From the NCBI GenBank assembly GCA_049115495.1, contig JAGDZV010000015.1, positions 89,932 to 153,931 on the forward strand: a stretch of DNA of 64,000 nt, written 5' to 3'. Of the stretch, positions 7,665 through 16,275 are shown one piece after another; position 1 is the stretch's first letter, and the number at the start of each line of letters is the position of its first letter. The stretch is from JACPUW01 sp049115495. Lineage in GTDB: Bacteria; Bacteroidota; Bacteroidia; CAILMK01; JACPUW01. The notes under the pieces are model-generated. The model was not told the origin of the DNA, ran no database searches, and worked only from the letters and a program-made list of their open reading frames with translations. The translations under genes and the position numbers were made by a program.

Positions 7665-9371
7665 TTATTTTGATTTTCTATGTTCAGGAAAATTATTATC
7701 AAAACCTTGCCAGTAGTCGTTTACTGTTTGTTTCATCTCTTTTCTTAGCCAAAGAATACCCAATAGGTTGGGTATTGTCATTAACGCAATGGCAATTCCC
7801 GAAAATGTCCAAATGATTTGAGTATCGGTAAACGAGGCCAAGAAAAAACCAATGATGTAAACAACACGGTACGGCAAAATTCCTTTGCTTCCTACTAAAA
7901 AGGTCATGGCTCTATCACCGTAGTATGACCATGAAATAGCTGTTGAAAATGCAAAAAGTAAAAGCCCTATGGTAACAATATAGCCACCCCAGCTGCCAAA
8001 TAAACCTTTGTTAAAGGCAATTGCTGTTAAAGGTGCACTATGTACTAGCGATTTACCGCTAAACAAAATGCCTTCGCTCTCTTTAGGTTTACCTTCTTCA
8101 ATGGTCATTATGCCATTAAAAAGCGTATTACCTTCATCATTAGTATTGTATACTAACACATCTTCAGCTAATGATCTTGAGTGTATTATTGAACGAGATC
8201 CATCTATTTTACCATCTACTATTTTCAACTCACCTGAAAATAGGGCCAGGGTTTCAACACCATTTAAATGATCAAATAGTTGATCCTTGTTGTCGTTCTC
8301 ATTATATGTTTCTTTGAGAATTTGCAGCTCTGCAAATTGAAAATCGTTTTGATGTTTTTGATTCCAAACCCCCGAAGACAACAATGTTACACCTGTAAGT
8401 GTACAGATAATAATGGTGTCGATAAAGGGTTCTAAAATTGAAACCATACCTTCTGAAACGGGCTCGTTTGCTTTGGCAGATGCATGTGCAATTGGTGCAG
8501 AACCTTGACCCGCTTCATTTGAAAACAATCCACGGTTAACACCGCGATTAAAGGCATAAATAATTGTTGCACCTAAAAACCCACCCGTTGCTGCCGAACC
8601 AGTGAAAACATCGGTAAACACCGATATAAATGAAGGAATAATTTGATCGTAGTTGTAAACAAGAACGCTTAAGGCGCCAATTACATAAATAATAGCCATA
8701 GTAGGCACAAGCTTTTCTGTAACCTTGGCAATTCTTTTTATACCGCCAATAATTACAAAGCCTAGCAAAACAGCCAAAACACCACCAGTAATCATTTGAT
8801 CAATATTGAATGATGCCTTTACTGAGTTTGCAATACTATTGATCTGCGGTAGGTTTCCTGTTCCAAAAGATGAAATTACGGTAGCAATTGCAAAAATTAC
8901 CGCCATCCATTTAAGGTTCACTTTTCCACCACCTAACTTAAATGTGGCATTCTTCATAAAATACATAGGGCCACCAGCCATGGTACCGTCCTCAGTTTTT
9001 TCTCGGTATTTATGGGAAAGCGTAACCTCTACAAACTTGGTACACATACCTAAAAACGCAGTTACAAGCATCCAAAATAAAGCCGCTGGTCCGCCTAAGT
9101 GCAGCGCAAAAGCTACCCCTGCAATATTTCCTGTTCCTACTGTACCTGATAGCGCAGTAGCCAATGCCTGAAAATGAGAAGTATCTCCTTCATCGCCCTT
9201 TTTGTCAAACTTTCCTTTTACAATGTTTATAGCATGCTTAAAGAACCGAATTTGCGGAAATCCTAAATAGATTGTGAAAAATAAACCTGTTAAGAGTAGG
9301 AACATTACGAACCACCAGCTACCACCAATGTATCCATCTATTGTTGCTAGTATATTATTAAGCTCTTGCAT
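7665..9371 (-). CDS. Sodium:alanine/glycine symporter (AGCS family)
   Basis: 568 residues, inner-membrane transporter importing small neutral amino acids with sodium. Family signatures include TALSGTVGTGNIAGVAFAL, GGPMYFMKNATF, NRGVNRGLFSNEAGQGSAPI and TAISWSYYGDRA. AGCS proteins are commonly nearer 450-500 residues; the excess is a soluble insert of about 100 residues between GVWNQKHQN and VHSAPLTAIAF, just before a late membrane helix, rich in Asp, Glu, Gly and Ser. The remaining membrane core looks intact. It sits upstream of crcB with an 8-base gap. Substrate specificity among Ala, Gly and Ser cannot be read from the sequence. Confidence 0.93.
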   Translation of the reverse strand: MQELNNILATIDGYIGGSWWFVMFLLLTGLFFTIYLGFPQIRFFKHAINIVKGKFDKKGDEGDTSHFQALATALSGTVGTGNIAGVAFALHLGGPAALFWMLVTAFLGMCTKFVEVTLSHKYREKTEDGTMAGGPMYFMKNATFKLGGGKVNLKWMAVIFAIATVISSFGTGNLPQINSIANSVKASFNIDQMITGGVLAVLLGFVIIGGIKRIAKVTEKLVPTMAIIYVIGALSVLVYNYDQIIPSFISVFTDVFTGSAATGGFLGATIIYAFNRGVNRGLFSNEAGQGSAPIAHASAKANEPVSEGMVSILEPFIDTIIICTLTGVTLLSSGVWNQKHQNDFQFAELQILKETYNENDNKDQLFDHLNGVETLALFSGELKIVDGKIDGSRSIIHSRSLAEDVLVYNTNDEGNTLFNGIMTIEEGKPKESEGILFSGKSLVHSAPLTAIAFNKGLFGSWGGYIVTIGLLLFAFSTAISWSYYGDRAMTFLVGSKGILPYRVVYIIGFFLASFTDTQIIWTFSGIAIALMTIPNLLGILWLRKEMKQTVNDYWQGFDNNFPEHRKSK

Positions 9372-9581
9372 AATCTATGTTTAGGTTGCTTGTGCAGCGC
9401 AATGATATAAGATATAAAACAAAAGACAGAATTGAAGCCTAAATTCACCTTTGCTGGGCTATTAAGTATTTTATATTCTAAATCTTTTTTTCATAAACAC
9501 CATTTATAATCTGCATTTAAAGGCCTATTGCTAAAATGTTGGGTTATTGACCTTTGTCAAGACCGCTGATAATGAACACAA

Positions 9582-9589
9582 TACATTTG
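9582..9589 (+). promoter_or_regulatory. -7 promoter box close to a start codon
   Basis: TACATTTG matches the Bacteroidota -7 consensus TAnnTTTG exactly. It ends only ten bases before the ATG at 9600, so a transcript from it would have almost no leader. A TTTG at 9553-9556 is 25 bases upstream, longer than the usual 19-21 spacing. Confidence 0.42.
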
Positions 9590-9599
9590 TGGTCACAAA

Positions 9600-9926
9600 A
9601 TGAAAGCAGCGGCAATAAATACTTTTACCAAGCTCCAAGAAAAATGGGGAGTTAATAGCCTTTGGCAGGTATTCGTAATATGTGTGGTGTTTGCCATTAC
9701 TGGTTCAATGAGTTTAAAGGTAGGACGCCCTGTTTTAGACTTTATAGGCGTACATCAAGAAACCATGAACCCTTGGTTGTATTGGCCAGCACGTTTGCTT
9801 ATCATCTTCCCTATATATCAGGTGCTATTAATCATTTTTGGTACCCTTTTTGGCCAATATAAATTCTTTTATCAAGTAGAGAAAAAGATGTTGGGTAGGA
9901 TGTTACCTTTTTTATTTAATAAATAA
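9600..9926 (+). CDS. Small membrane protein, DUF6787-like
   Basis: 108 residues with two membrane helices: about 21-40 (LWQVFVICVVFAITGSMSLK) and about 65-88 (LYWPARLLIIFPIYQVLLII), followed by LFGQYKFFYQVEKKMLGRML. The layout, with GQ.kFF just after the second helix and a basic C-terminus, resembles a small uncharacterised family common in Bacteroidota (I believe DUF6787). No catalytic motif is visible and no function can be inferred. It is a single plus-strand gene between minus-strand neighbours. Confidence 0.75.
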   Translation: MKAAAINTFTKLQEKWGVNSLWQVFVICVVFAITGSMSLKVGRPVLDFIGVHQETMNPWLYWPARLLIIFPIYQVLLIIFGTLFGQYKFFYQVEKKMLGRMLPFLFNK

Positions 9927-9965
9927 GATTACAACAAAAATGTTTTTGAGAGTTCGTTAAATGAG

Positions 9966-10379
9966 CTACTCCACCACAAATTTTGCTTGGTAGTTTTCAT
10001 TGTCTAATTGGGTTTGTATAAAATAAATGCCTTTAGGGTAGGCGCTTATGTCTATTTCATGAAGGCTATTTGTAAGATTTAGGGTTTTTACCCTAGCATC
10101 AGTAGATATAATTTGTAGTTGAATGCTGTTGGTATTGAAACTTCTGAGGTCTATGTTTATTGAATTACTTGCAGGGTTGGGGAATAGATTAAGATTATTG
10201 AATTGCTTAGGGCTGCGCCGTGGCGCTATGCTTGTAAGGGTTACATTTTCATTATCGCCCAAAAGGTTGCCATACTTATCAAAGTGGAAAAGGATATTGT
10301 AATGAAGCCATTCCCCATTTATTCTAGACCTTGCTCGACCTGCTACCCAAATGCTTGTATCATTTGGGTCATCGCTCAC
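9966..10379 (-). CDS. C-terminal part of frameshifted T9SS cargo (type A sorting tail)
   Basis: Read from GTG 10379 this gives 137 residues, but the reading frame is open further upstream to the stop region of the preceding ORF near 10436, and the two parts join logically (see 10436-11446). Residues from about 55 on form a classical type A T9SS sorting domain: NLFPNPASNSINIDL, then beta-rich segments and AYPKGIYFIQTQLDN, ending KFVVE. Such tails direct export across the outer membrane and are removed by the sortase PorU. On its own the fragment has no signal peptide and could not enter the pathway. Confidence 0.68.
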   Translation of the reverse strand: MSDDPNDTSIWVAGRARSRINGEWLHYNILFHFDKYGNLLGDNENVTLTSIAPRRSPKQFNNLNLFPNPASNSINIDLRSFNTNSIQLQIISTDARVKTLNLTNSLHEIDISAYPKGIYFIQTQLDNENYQAKFVVE

Positions 10380-10435
10380 GAAAAGGGAATAATAAAAATC
10401 TAATGAATCAATATCTACATTAATAATGTGATTTC

Positions 10436-11446
10436 TTACAATTTTCCTTTTTCATCCAAAAAGATCAAACCTCTGCCTACCAAAACGCTTTCGTCGCTTT
10501 TTAAATGTTTAAAGTCTGAAAAGGTTGTATTGGATCTTGAAATACCATTAAATGTCCATAACACTTCACCTGTGGTATCTACTCTTGAAATTGCATAAGT
10601 AAAAGTATCACTTTTTCTATCGTCATTGTCATACCTATAGCCCACTAAAAAATTAGAATCATTGGTAAGATCAAAGTTTGGCATGCCGCCTTCATAAAGT
10701 TTTGGTCTATGTAGGTCAACAGTTTGACTTTTAAAGTTGCCCCCATCTTTATCCATCTCAAAAAGCCAACCACTTTCATTTATACCATAGAATTTATTAT
10801 TCATCTCCACAACGCTACCGGGAGTTTTTGCGGTAGTAAAGCCCCTGAGAAAAGTAATTTCATTGCCCGCTATATCATATTGCCTTATTTCGCCACTTGT
10901 AAGTGCTTGTCCGTAGCCTAAAACTGTGGTGGTGCCTTTTTCATCTAAACTAAAGGTGCAAAATATTGAAAAAGGGAATCGTTTGTCTAATACCAATTCA
11001 CCATGGCTGTTGTATATTATTAAAAAAAGGCTATCGTAAATATAACCGTCATTAAGTGTGTGTCCCATTATTCCCATATAATTATCAGAGCCATAGATAA
11101 AACTAAATTGATTGAACAGTCCATCTAAATCTCTACCGCTCACACTTAGGGTATCAATTCTTTCAAGTTTTCCTTTTTTGTCGAGAATATGTAATAGGTA
11201 AAGGTTGCTATCTGGCCCACTTGTAGCCATAAACTCTTCCATTACAAAAACTCGATCATGTGTGGTATGTAAACCTACAAATTCGGTTGACTCATTCCAT
11301 GGACGAGTTTCTCCAGGTGGCCTTTGAAAACTGTAAATACCCAAACTAGTTTGGGCATGCAAATTCCCACCAAATAGGCTCGTAAGGAATAAACCAATCA
11401 AAAAAGCTTTATTATTTGGCAAGGTATTATTTTCTTGTCTATTCAA
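10436..11446 (-). CDS. N-terminal part of frameshifted secreted protein
   Basis: 336 codons from a TTG at 11446 that follows an in-frame TAA after one codon; no ATG is available before the signal peptide (FLIGLFLTSLFGGNLHAQ). The mature part is a beta-rich protein with repeated short blade-like units (DKKGKLERIDTL, DKDGGNFKSQTVDL, DEKGTTTVLGYG), suggestive of a beta-propeller. It ends abruptly at DEKGKL and a TAA, while the -1 frame continues through IVRNHIINVDIDSLDFYYSL into the T9SS tail at 9966. One extra A in the AAAA run at 10442-10445 would restore a single product of about 490 residues. This is probably one gene with a frameshift, real or from sequencing. Confidence 0.7.
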   Translation of the reverse strand: MNRQENNTLPNNKAFLIGLFLTSLFGGNLHAQTSLGIYSFQRPPGETRPWNESTEFVGLHTTHDRVFVMEEFMATSGPDSNLYLLHILDKKGKLERIDTLSVSGRDLDGLFNQFSFIYGSDNYMGIMGHTLNDGYIYDSLFLIIYNSHGELVLDKRFPFSIFCTFSLDEKGTTTVLGYGQALTSGEIRQYDIAGNEITFLRGFTTAKTPGSVVEMNNKFYGINESGWLFEMDKDGGNFKSQTVDLHRPKLYEGGMPNFDLTNDSNFLVGYRYDNDDRKSDTFTYAISRVDTTGEVLWTFNGISRSNTTFSDFKHLKSDESVLVGRGLIFLDEKGKL

Positions 11447-11559
11447 ACTTTAGATTTATATTTTGCCAGTAAGATACAAGGTTTTCAATTTTAAATGGAA
11501 CTATTAACCACTTCAGGCCAGCCTTTTTAACCTTTTAACCCGCCACCTTTTAATACTAA

Positions 11560-12651
11560 CTACGCAAAGCTTAGATGGTAATTTACCGTCTTGGTTTTCC
11601 CTTCATAATTTACAATACCCACTTCCATTAGGTCAGCAAAGTCTCTTTGAACCGTTTTTCTATCACAGCGGTATTTCATAACCATTTGTTTGGTAGTTAC
11701 AGTTCTTTGAAAAACTACATCACGCAAAATGGCTTGCTGCCTTTCATTTAACGCACCAATTTTATCGTAGTGCTTCTTAAACCCTAGCTCAAAAAAGTAA
11801 TTGAAACTATTGCGTTGAATAGGTTTTAAATTTTCATAGTTGGTAGACTTTTTAAGGGCCCCAATTAAATCATCTTCTACTTCAAGATAAGATTCGTTTA
11901 TAATGGTGTAGCAGTTTTCGAAAAACGCAGTTAAATCGGCCTGCATTCGTTCTTTGGCATTAATAGGGAAAAGTGAGTTGAGCTTTATTGATTTATGCGT
12001 ATTCCAATCTCTTAGCATGTATTTTTCAAAGCTGAGTAATCCTCCAAGATCAAATCCCATACGCTTAATGGCAACGTTGAAAAATATTAAGGAGAAGCAC
12101 TGATTTTGTACCAAAAAAGGCTGCACAATATCAAAAAGCAGATACACGCTAAGCGCATGAATCACTGGTTTGTCTAGCCTTTTTGACTTTGAGTGTTTTA
12201 AAAGCACCTTTACCAGATTATCTAACTGGTCTTCGTCCGGAAGCTCATAAACAGAATCTTTATTATCAGTTATGTTTCTTAAAATACCACCAAATTTTTC
12301 TTGAGAAGTGTTCCTTACCAGTATCTCGTGGCCCTTTTTAAGGTTTGATAGTGTAAGTTCATCAAAACGCTGATCAATGTATTTGTAAGCCTTTGTATAC
12401 GCATTTACCCTATGATAAATTTCGTTTTGCTGCACATTTTTGGTGTGAAGCGCATTGTAGACTTCATTGTAATCGCATTCTATTTTTTCTTGAACAAGGC
12501 TTGCTCTAATTCTATCAACTTGAGCAACTTGCACCATATTATCTAAGCCTTTTAACTCAGGATTAATAAAATTAAAGAGCGCCTGAAGGTAGCGAGCCCT
12601 TTCAGCGCCTGCCTTTAAAAATTTATTGAAATCGTACTTAGGATAAGGCAC
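11560..12651 (-). CDS. Fic-fold protein with degenerate active site and C-terminal wHTH
   Basis: 363 residues, cytoplasmic, GTG start at 12651 directly after an in-frame TAA. Residues about 45-70 (RIRASLVQEKIECDYNEVY) resemble the inhibitory-helix region of Fic proteins, and 100-200 follow the Fic core (KFGGILRNITDNKDSVYELP, then VIHALSVYLLFDIVQPF). The catalytic motif HPFx(D/E)GNGR is eroded to QPFLVQNQC at residues 177-185: the catalytic His is Gln, the anion-binding Gly residues are gone and the Arg is Cys. AMP transfer is therefore unlikely. Residues about 310-355 (LNERQQAILRDVVFQRTV, then TTKQMVMKYRCDRKTVQRDF) form a winged helix-turn-helix as found at the end of many Fic proteins. A regulatory or DNA-binding role is inference. 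metK is the upstream neighbour, with a terminator between. Confidence 0.7.
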   Translation of the reverse strand: MPYPKYDFNKFLKAGAERARYLQALFNFINPELKGLDNMVQVAQVDRIRASLVQEKIECDYNEVYNALHTKNVQQNEIYHRVNAYTKAYKYIDQRFDELTLSNLKKGHEILVRNTSQEKFGGILRNITDNKDSVYELPDEDQLDNLVKVLLKHSKSKRLDKPVIHALSVYLLFDIVQPFLVQNQCFSLIFFNVAIKRMGFDLGGLLSFEKYMLRDWNTHKSIKLNSLFPINAKERMQADLTAFFENCYTIINESYLEVEDDLIGALKKSTNYENLKPIQRNSFNYFFELGFKKHYDKIGALNERQQAILRDVVFQRTVTTKQMVMKYRCDRKTVQRDFADLMEVGIVNYEGKTKTVNYHLSFA

Positions 12652-12684
12652 TTAAATGCGAATTAAGCTACAAGTATAATTCAC

Positions 12685-12722
12685 AAAAAAAGCACAAGCC
12701 TTTTACCAACCTGTGCTTTTTG
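12685..12722 (-). terminator. Rho-independent terminator of metK
   Basis: On the minus strand AAAAAGCACA (12712-12721) pairs with TTGTGCTTTTT (about 12685-12695) around a loop of some 16 bases, and the 3' arm merges into a run of seven T. It lies between the metK stop (12747) and the Fic-like gene start (12651). Confidence 0.7.
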
Positions 12723-12746
12723 TTTATATCAAAAAAACAGCTTTAC

Positions 12747-14018
12747 TTAAATGCCAAAAGCTGCTTTTACCTTATCCACGTAATCAAGTTTTTCCCAAGT
12801 AAATAGTTCTACTTCTAATTCGGTACGTTGGCCGGCATTATCAAACACCTTGGTAACTGTTTTTGGTTCTCTACCCATGTGGCCATAAGCAGCAGTTTCG
12901 CTATAAATTGGATTTCTAAGCTTAAGCCTTTGCTCTATTGCATAAGGACGCATATCAAATACATCTTCAAGTTTTCTAGCAATTGCACCATCGTTTAAAT
13001 CAACCTTAGCGGTTCCGTAAGTATTCACGAATAAACCACAAGGTTTTGCAACACCAATGGCATAAGAAACCTGAACTAAAGCTTCATCGCAAAGGCCTGC
13101 AGCTACTAAGTTTTTGGCTATATGGCGCGTTGCATAAGCGGCCGAACGGTCAACTTTACTAGGATCTTTTCCTGAAAAAGCTCCACCACCATGAGCACCT
13201 TTACCTCCGTATGTATCAACAATAATTTTTCTACCTGTAAGGCCCGTATCGCCGTGCGGACCACCAATTACAAACTTGCCAGTAGGGTTTATATGATAAG
13301 TAATTTCATCATTAAACAAGGCTTGTATCTCTGGTTTCAACTGTGCTTTTACCCTTGGAATTACTATACCAACAATATCTTCTTTAATCTTAGAAAGCAT
13401 CGCATCGTCCTCATCAAAATCATCATGTTGAGTAGAAACAACAATTGCGTCTATTCTAATGGGTTGGTTGTCGTCAGAATATTCAATTGTAACCTGAGAT
13501 TTAGCATCTGGACGTAAGTACTTTATTTCAGACTCTTCTCTTCTAATTTCGGCCAGCACCTCTAGTATCTTATGACTAAGGTCTAGCGCCAATGGCATGT
13601 AGTTGTCTGTTTCGTTACTTGCATAGCCAAACATCATTCCCTGATCACCGGCTCCTTGTGCGTTAGCCTTTGATTCAAAATCATCAGCCGTTTCTCTCAC
13701 TACCCCTTGATTTATCTCACTACTTTGCTCATGTATAGCTGATAAAATTCCACAAGAATCAGCCTCAAACATGTATTCTGCCTTGGTGTAGCCAATCTTC
13801 TTGATCACATCACGCGCAATAGTTTGAACATCAAGGTAAGTTGTGGTATTTACCTCTCCTGCTAACACAACTTGACCTGTAGTAACGAGTGTTTCGCACG
13901 CCACTTTAGAGCTTGGGTCAAAAGCTAAAAAGTGATCAATTAGGGCGTCAGAAATTTGATCGGCTACTTTATCTGGGTGTCCTTCAGAAACCGACTCAGA
14001 TGTAAATAAGTATGGCAT
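12747..14018 (-). CDS. metK: S-adenosylmethionine synthetase
   Basis: 423 residues; makes SAM from methionine and ATP in the cytoplasm. The N-terminus LFTSESVSEGHPDKVADQIS carries the ATP/methionine-binding start, followed by GAGDQGMMFGYA (residues about 121-132) and the P-loop-like GGGAFSGKDPSKVDRSAAY near residue 280. All three domains are present. Slightly longer than the roughly 385-residue E. coli enzyme, as is common in Bacteroidota. ATG start at 14018; the fused E1 gene lies 51 bases upstream in the same direction. No SAM riboswitch is visible in that gap. Confidence 0.98.
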   Translation of the reverse strand: MPYLFTSESVSEGHPDKVADQISDALIDHFLAFDPSSKVACETLVTTGQVVLAGEVNTTTYLDVQTIARDVIKKIGYTKAEYMFEADSCGILSAIHEQSSEINQGVVRETADDFESKANAQGAGDQGMMFGYASNETDNYMPLALDLSHKILEVLAEIRREESEIKYLRPDAKSQVTIEYSDDNQPIRIDAIVVSTQHDDFDEDDAMLSKIKEDIVGIVIPRVKAQLKPEIQALFNDEITYHINPTGKFVIGGPHGDTGLTGRKIIVDTYGGKGAHGGGAFSGKDPSKVDRSAAYATRHIAKNLVAAGLCDEALVQVSYAIGVAKPCGLFVNTYGTAKVDLNDGAIARKLEDVFDMRPYAIEQRLKLRNPIYSETAAYGHMGREPKTVTKVFDNAGQRTELEVELFTWEKLDYVDKVKAAFGI

Positions 14019-14069
14019 AGTTTAATGTTTATCGTTATTTAGATAGGCGGCAATTTTAATGCAGCAATT

Positions 14070-16124
14070 TTAATATTCGAGTAATTCTTTAATCTTATCT
14101 GATACTTTTTCGGCGGATGGCAACATTAGGGCTTCTTGACTCATGTTTAGTGGAACCGCTGGAAGGTCTACAGCACCAAAAGTCATAACAGGAGCATCCA
14201 AGCTTTCAAAGCAATTTTGACTAATTCTACCTGCTAAGGCCTGTGCAAATGAGTTATAAAGTGTTTCTTCAGTTAACACCAAACACTTACCATGTTCACG
14301 CACACGCTCATAAACCATCTGATCATCAACAGGATTCAACGAACGTAAATCTAAAATCTCAACCGCACCGTTGTGGTTCTTACTTGCATTCAATGCCCAA
14401 TGCACGCCCATACCGTATGTAACAACAAGCAATGATTCGCCTTTTTCAACCATTTCGACATCAGCTTCTTTAAAGATTCTAGCCTTACCAATTGGTATTA
14501 CATAGTCTTCAGCCGGTTCTATTGCTTTGGCAGCCGCAGTTCCAGGAACCTTACTCCAATACAAGCCTTTATGTTCTAAAATTACAACAGGATTTGGATC
14601 ATGGTAGGCTGCTTTTAACAAGCCTTTCATATCAGCTGCATTACTTGGGTAAACTATTTTAATACCTTTTGTGCTGGTTAAATTACTCTCATGCGAACCT
14701 GAATGGTAAGGGCCGCCACCACCATAAGCACCAATAGGCACTCTTATAATGGCATTTACGGGATATTTACCTTGACTTAGGTAGTTTGACTTACTTAACT
14801 CTGTAATCAATTGATTGATACCTGTAAATATGTAGTCACAAAACTGAACTTCTACAATTGGTTTTAAGCCAACGGCTGACATACCTGCGGTAGAACCAAA
14901 AATATAGGCTTCTTGAATTGGCGTATTAAAAACCCTATCGTCGCCATAAGTTTCGGCTAATGTAGCTGCTTCTCTAAAAACACCACCAAGTCTTCTTCCC
15001 ACATCCTGTCCGTAAAGCAGCACATTTTCATCATTGCGCATTACTTCTCTACAAGCAAATAGTGCAGCATCAACCATTATAATTTCATTGTTGCCTTTTG
15101 GAGCTCTTTCACCGTTTTCTTCAGTGATTGGGGTTGGGGCGTAAATGTGGTTGGTTAATTCTTCTGGCGCTGGATCAGCTGAATCAACTGCTTTTTGAAA
15201 CTCTGTTTCTATAAAAGCGTTGGCTTCTTTATCTATAGATCTAAGGTCGTCTTTTTTGAAACCTTTCTTTAAAAGATATTTCTCAAATCTTGGAATTGGA
15301 TCGTCTTTTCCGTGTTTGGCCAAATCTTCATCTGTTCGATAAAACTCTTTTCTTACTCCAGATGTATGATGACCTAATAGCGGCACCTTGGCATGCAGTA
15401 AAATTGGCTTACGTTCTTTTCTTACATAATCAAGACATTCGCCTACTGCTTTATAAGACTTTGCAAAATCAGCGCCATCAGTTCGCATGCGTTTCATACC
15501 TTTAAACCCGGCTGCAAATTCATAAGCATCCATGGCGCGCATTTCTTCTTTGCTTACTGAAATACCCCAATCATTATCTTGTACCAAGTACATTATTGGC
15601 AGGTTGTGTAGCACAGCCATTTGGAAAGCTTCAGAAACCTCTCCTTCCGTTACCGAACCATCTCCAAAAGAGCAAACCACTACTGGTGGTAACTCGCTTT
15701 TTTCTAAGCCCCTACCTTCTTTATACTTGATTCCGTGAGCAACTCCGGTAGTAGGAATGGCTTGCATACCTGTAGCAGAAGATTGGTGCGGAATTTTTGG
15801 TTTGTCATCGTCCTTTAAACTCGGGTGCGAATAGTAACTACGTCCGCCAGAAAACGGATCGCCCGCCTTGGCCAACAATTGAAGCATCATTTTATAAGGC
15901 TCCATGCCTATTCCTAAAAGAATGCTTTCATCTCTATAATAAGGCGACACCCAATCGCTTGGGGTTAATTGTAAGCCTAAAGCCAATTGAATGGCCTCGT
16001 GCCCCCTTGATGTGGAATGTACATATTTAGTTATTTGGCGGTTTTCTTCATAAACACGTGCCATTGCACGCGCTCTCACCATGTTGGTATATACTTTTTG
16101 GAGAAATTCTTTGTTCTCGAGCAT
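14070..16124 (-). CDS. Fused 2-oxo acid (branched-chain) dehydrogenase E1 alpha/beta
   Basis: 684 residues combining E1 alpha (about 1-335) and E1 beta (about 350-684) in one chain. The alpha half shows the thiamine diphosphate motif GDGSVTEGEVSEAFQMA and RSYYSHPSL; the beta half shows LYGQDVGRRLGGVFREA, NTPIQEAYIFGSTAGMSAVG, YGGGGPYHSGSHES and the C-terminal transketolase domain (LLVVTYGMGVHWA, EILDLRSLNPVDD). Such fusions are normal in Bacteroidota and decarboxylate branched-chain 2-oxo acids from Val, Leu and Ile for the E2/E3 complex; E2 and E3 are not in this window. A pyruvate-like or acetoin substrate cannot be strictly excluded. A good promoter lies just upstream of the ATG at 16124. 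Confidence 0.93.
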   Translation of the reverse strand: MLENKEFLQKVYTNMVRARAMARVYEENRQITKYVHSTSRGHEAIQLALGLQLTPSDWVSPYYRDESILLGIGMEPYKMMLQLLAKAGDPFSGGRSYYSHPSLKDDDKPKIPHQSSATGMQAIPTTGVAHGIKYKEGRGLEKSELPPVVVCSFGDGSVTEGEVSEAFQMAVLHNLPIMYLVQDNDWGISVSKEEMRAMDAYEFAAGFKGMKRMRTDGADFAKSYKAVGECLDYVRKERKPILLHAKVPLLGHHTSGVRKEFYRTDEDLAKHGKDDPIPRFEKYLLKKGFKKDDLRSIDKEANAFIETEFQKAVDSADPAPEELTNHIYAPTPITEENGERAPKGNNEIIMVDAALFACREVMRNDENVLLYGQDVGRRLGGVFREAATLAETYGDDRVFNTPIQEAYIFGSTAGMSAVGLKPIVEVQFCDYIFTGINQLITELSKSNYLSQGKYPVNAIIRVPIGAYGGGGPYHSGSHESNLTSTKGIKIVYPSNAADMKGLLKAAYHDPNPVVILEHKGLYWSKVPGTAAAKAIEPAEDYVIPIGKARIFKEADVEMVEKGESLLVVTYGMGVHWALNASKNHNGAVEILDLRSLNPVDDQMVYERVREHGKCLVLTEETLYNSFAQALAGRISQNCFESLDAPVMTFGAVDLPAVPLNMSQEALMLPSAEKVSDKIKELLEY

Positions 16125-16143
16125 TCGTAGTGTTTTGGGCTAG

Positions 16144-16175
16144 CAAAAATAAACCCTAGAGCCCCTTGCAGCAAA
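16144..16175 (-). promoter_or_regulatory. Bacteroidota-type promoter for E1 alpha/beta gene
   Basis: On the minus strand TTTG (16172-16175), exactly 20 bases of spacer and TATTTTTG (16144-16151) match the -33/-7 consensus TTTG-N19-21-TAnnTTTG. The ATG at 16124 follows 19 bases later. This is the cleanest promoter in the window. Confidence 0.62.
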
Positions 16176-16275
16176 GGCAAATGGTTTATTGAAAAAAGTG
16201 GCTGTTTTGTTATGTTTTCTTCCCATGATTGAAACCATAGGCTAGTTCATTGTTTAATAAAATCTTGAATTGAGA

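Noticed and set aside
9372..9599. Fluoride riboswitch before the symporter-crcB unit
   Set aside because: No match to the conserved crcB-motif core was found in the upstream region.
14019..14069. SAM riboswitch before metK
   Set aside because: The 51-base gap is too short and shows no SAM aptamer core.
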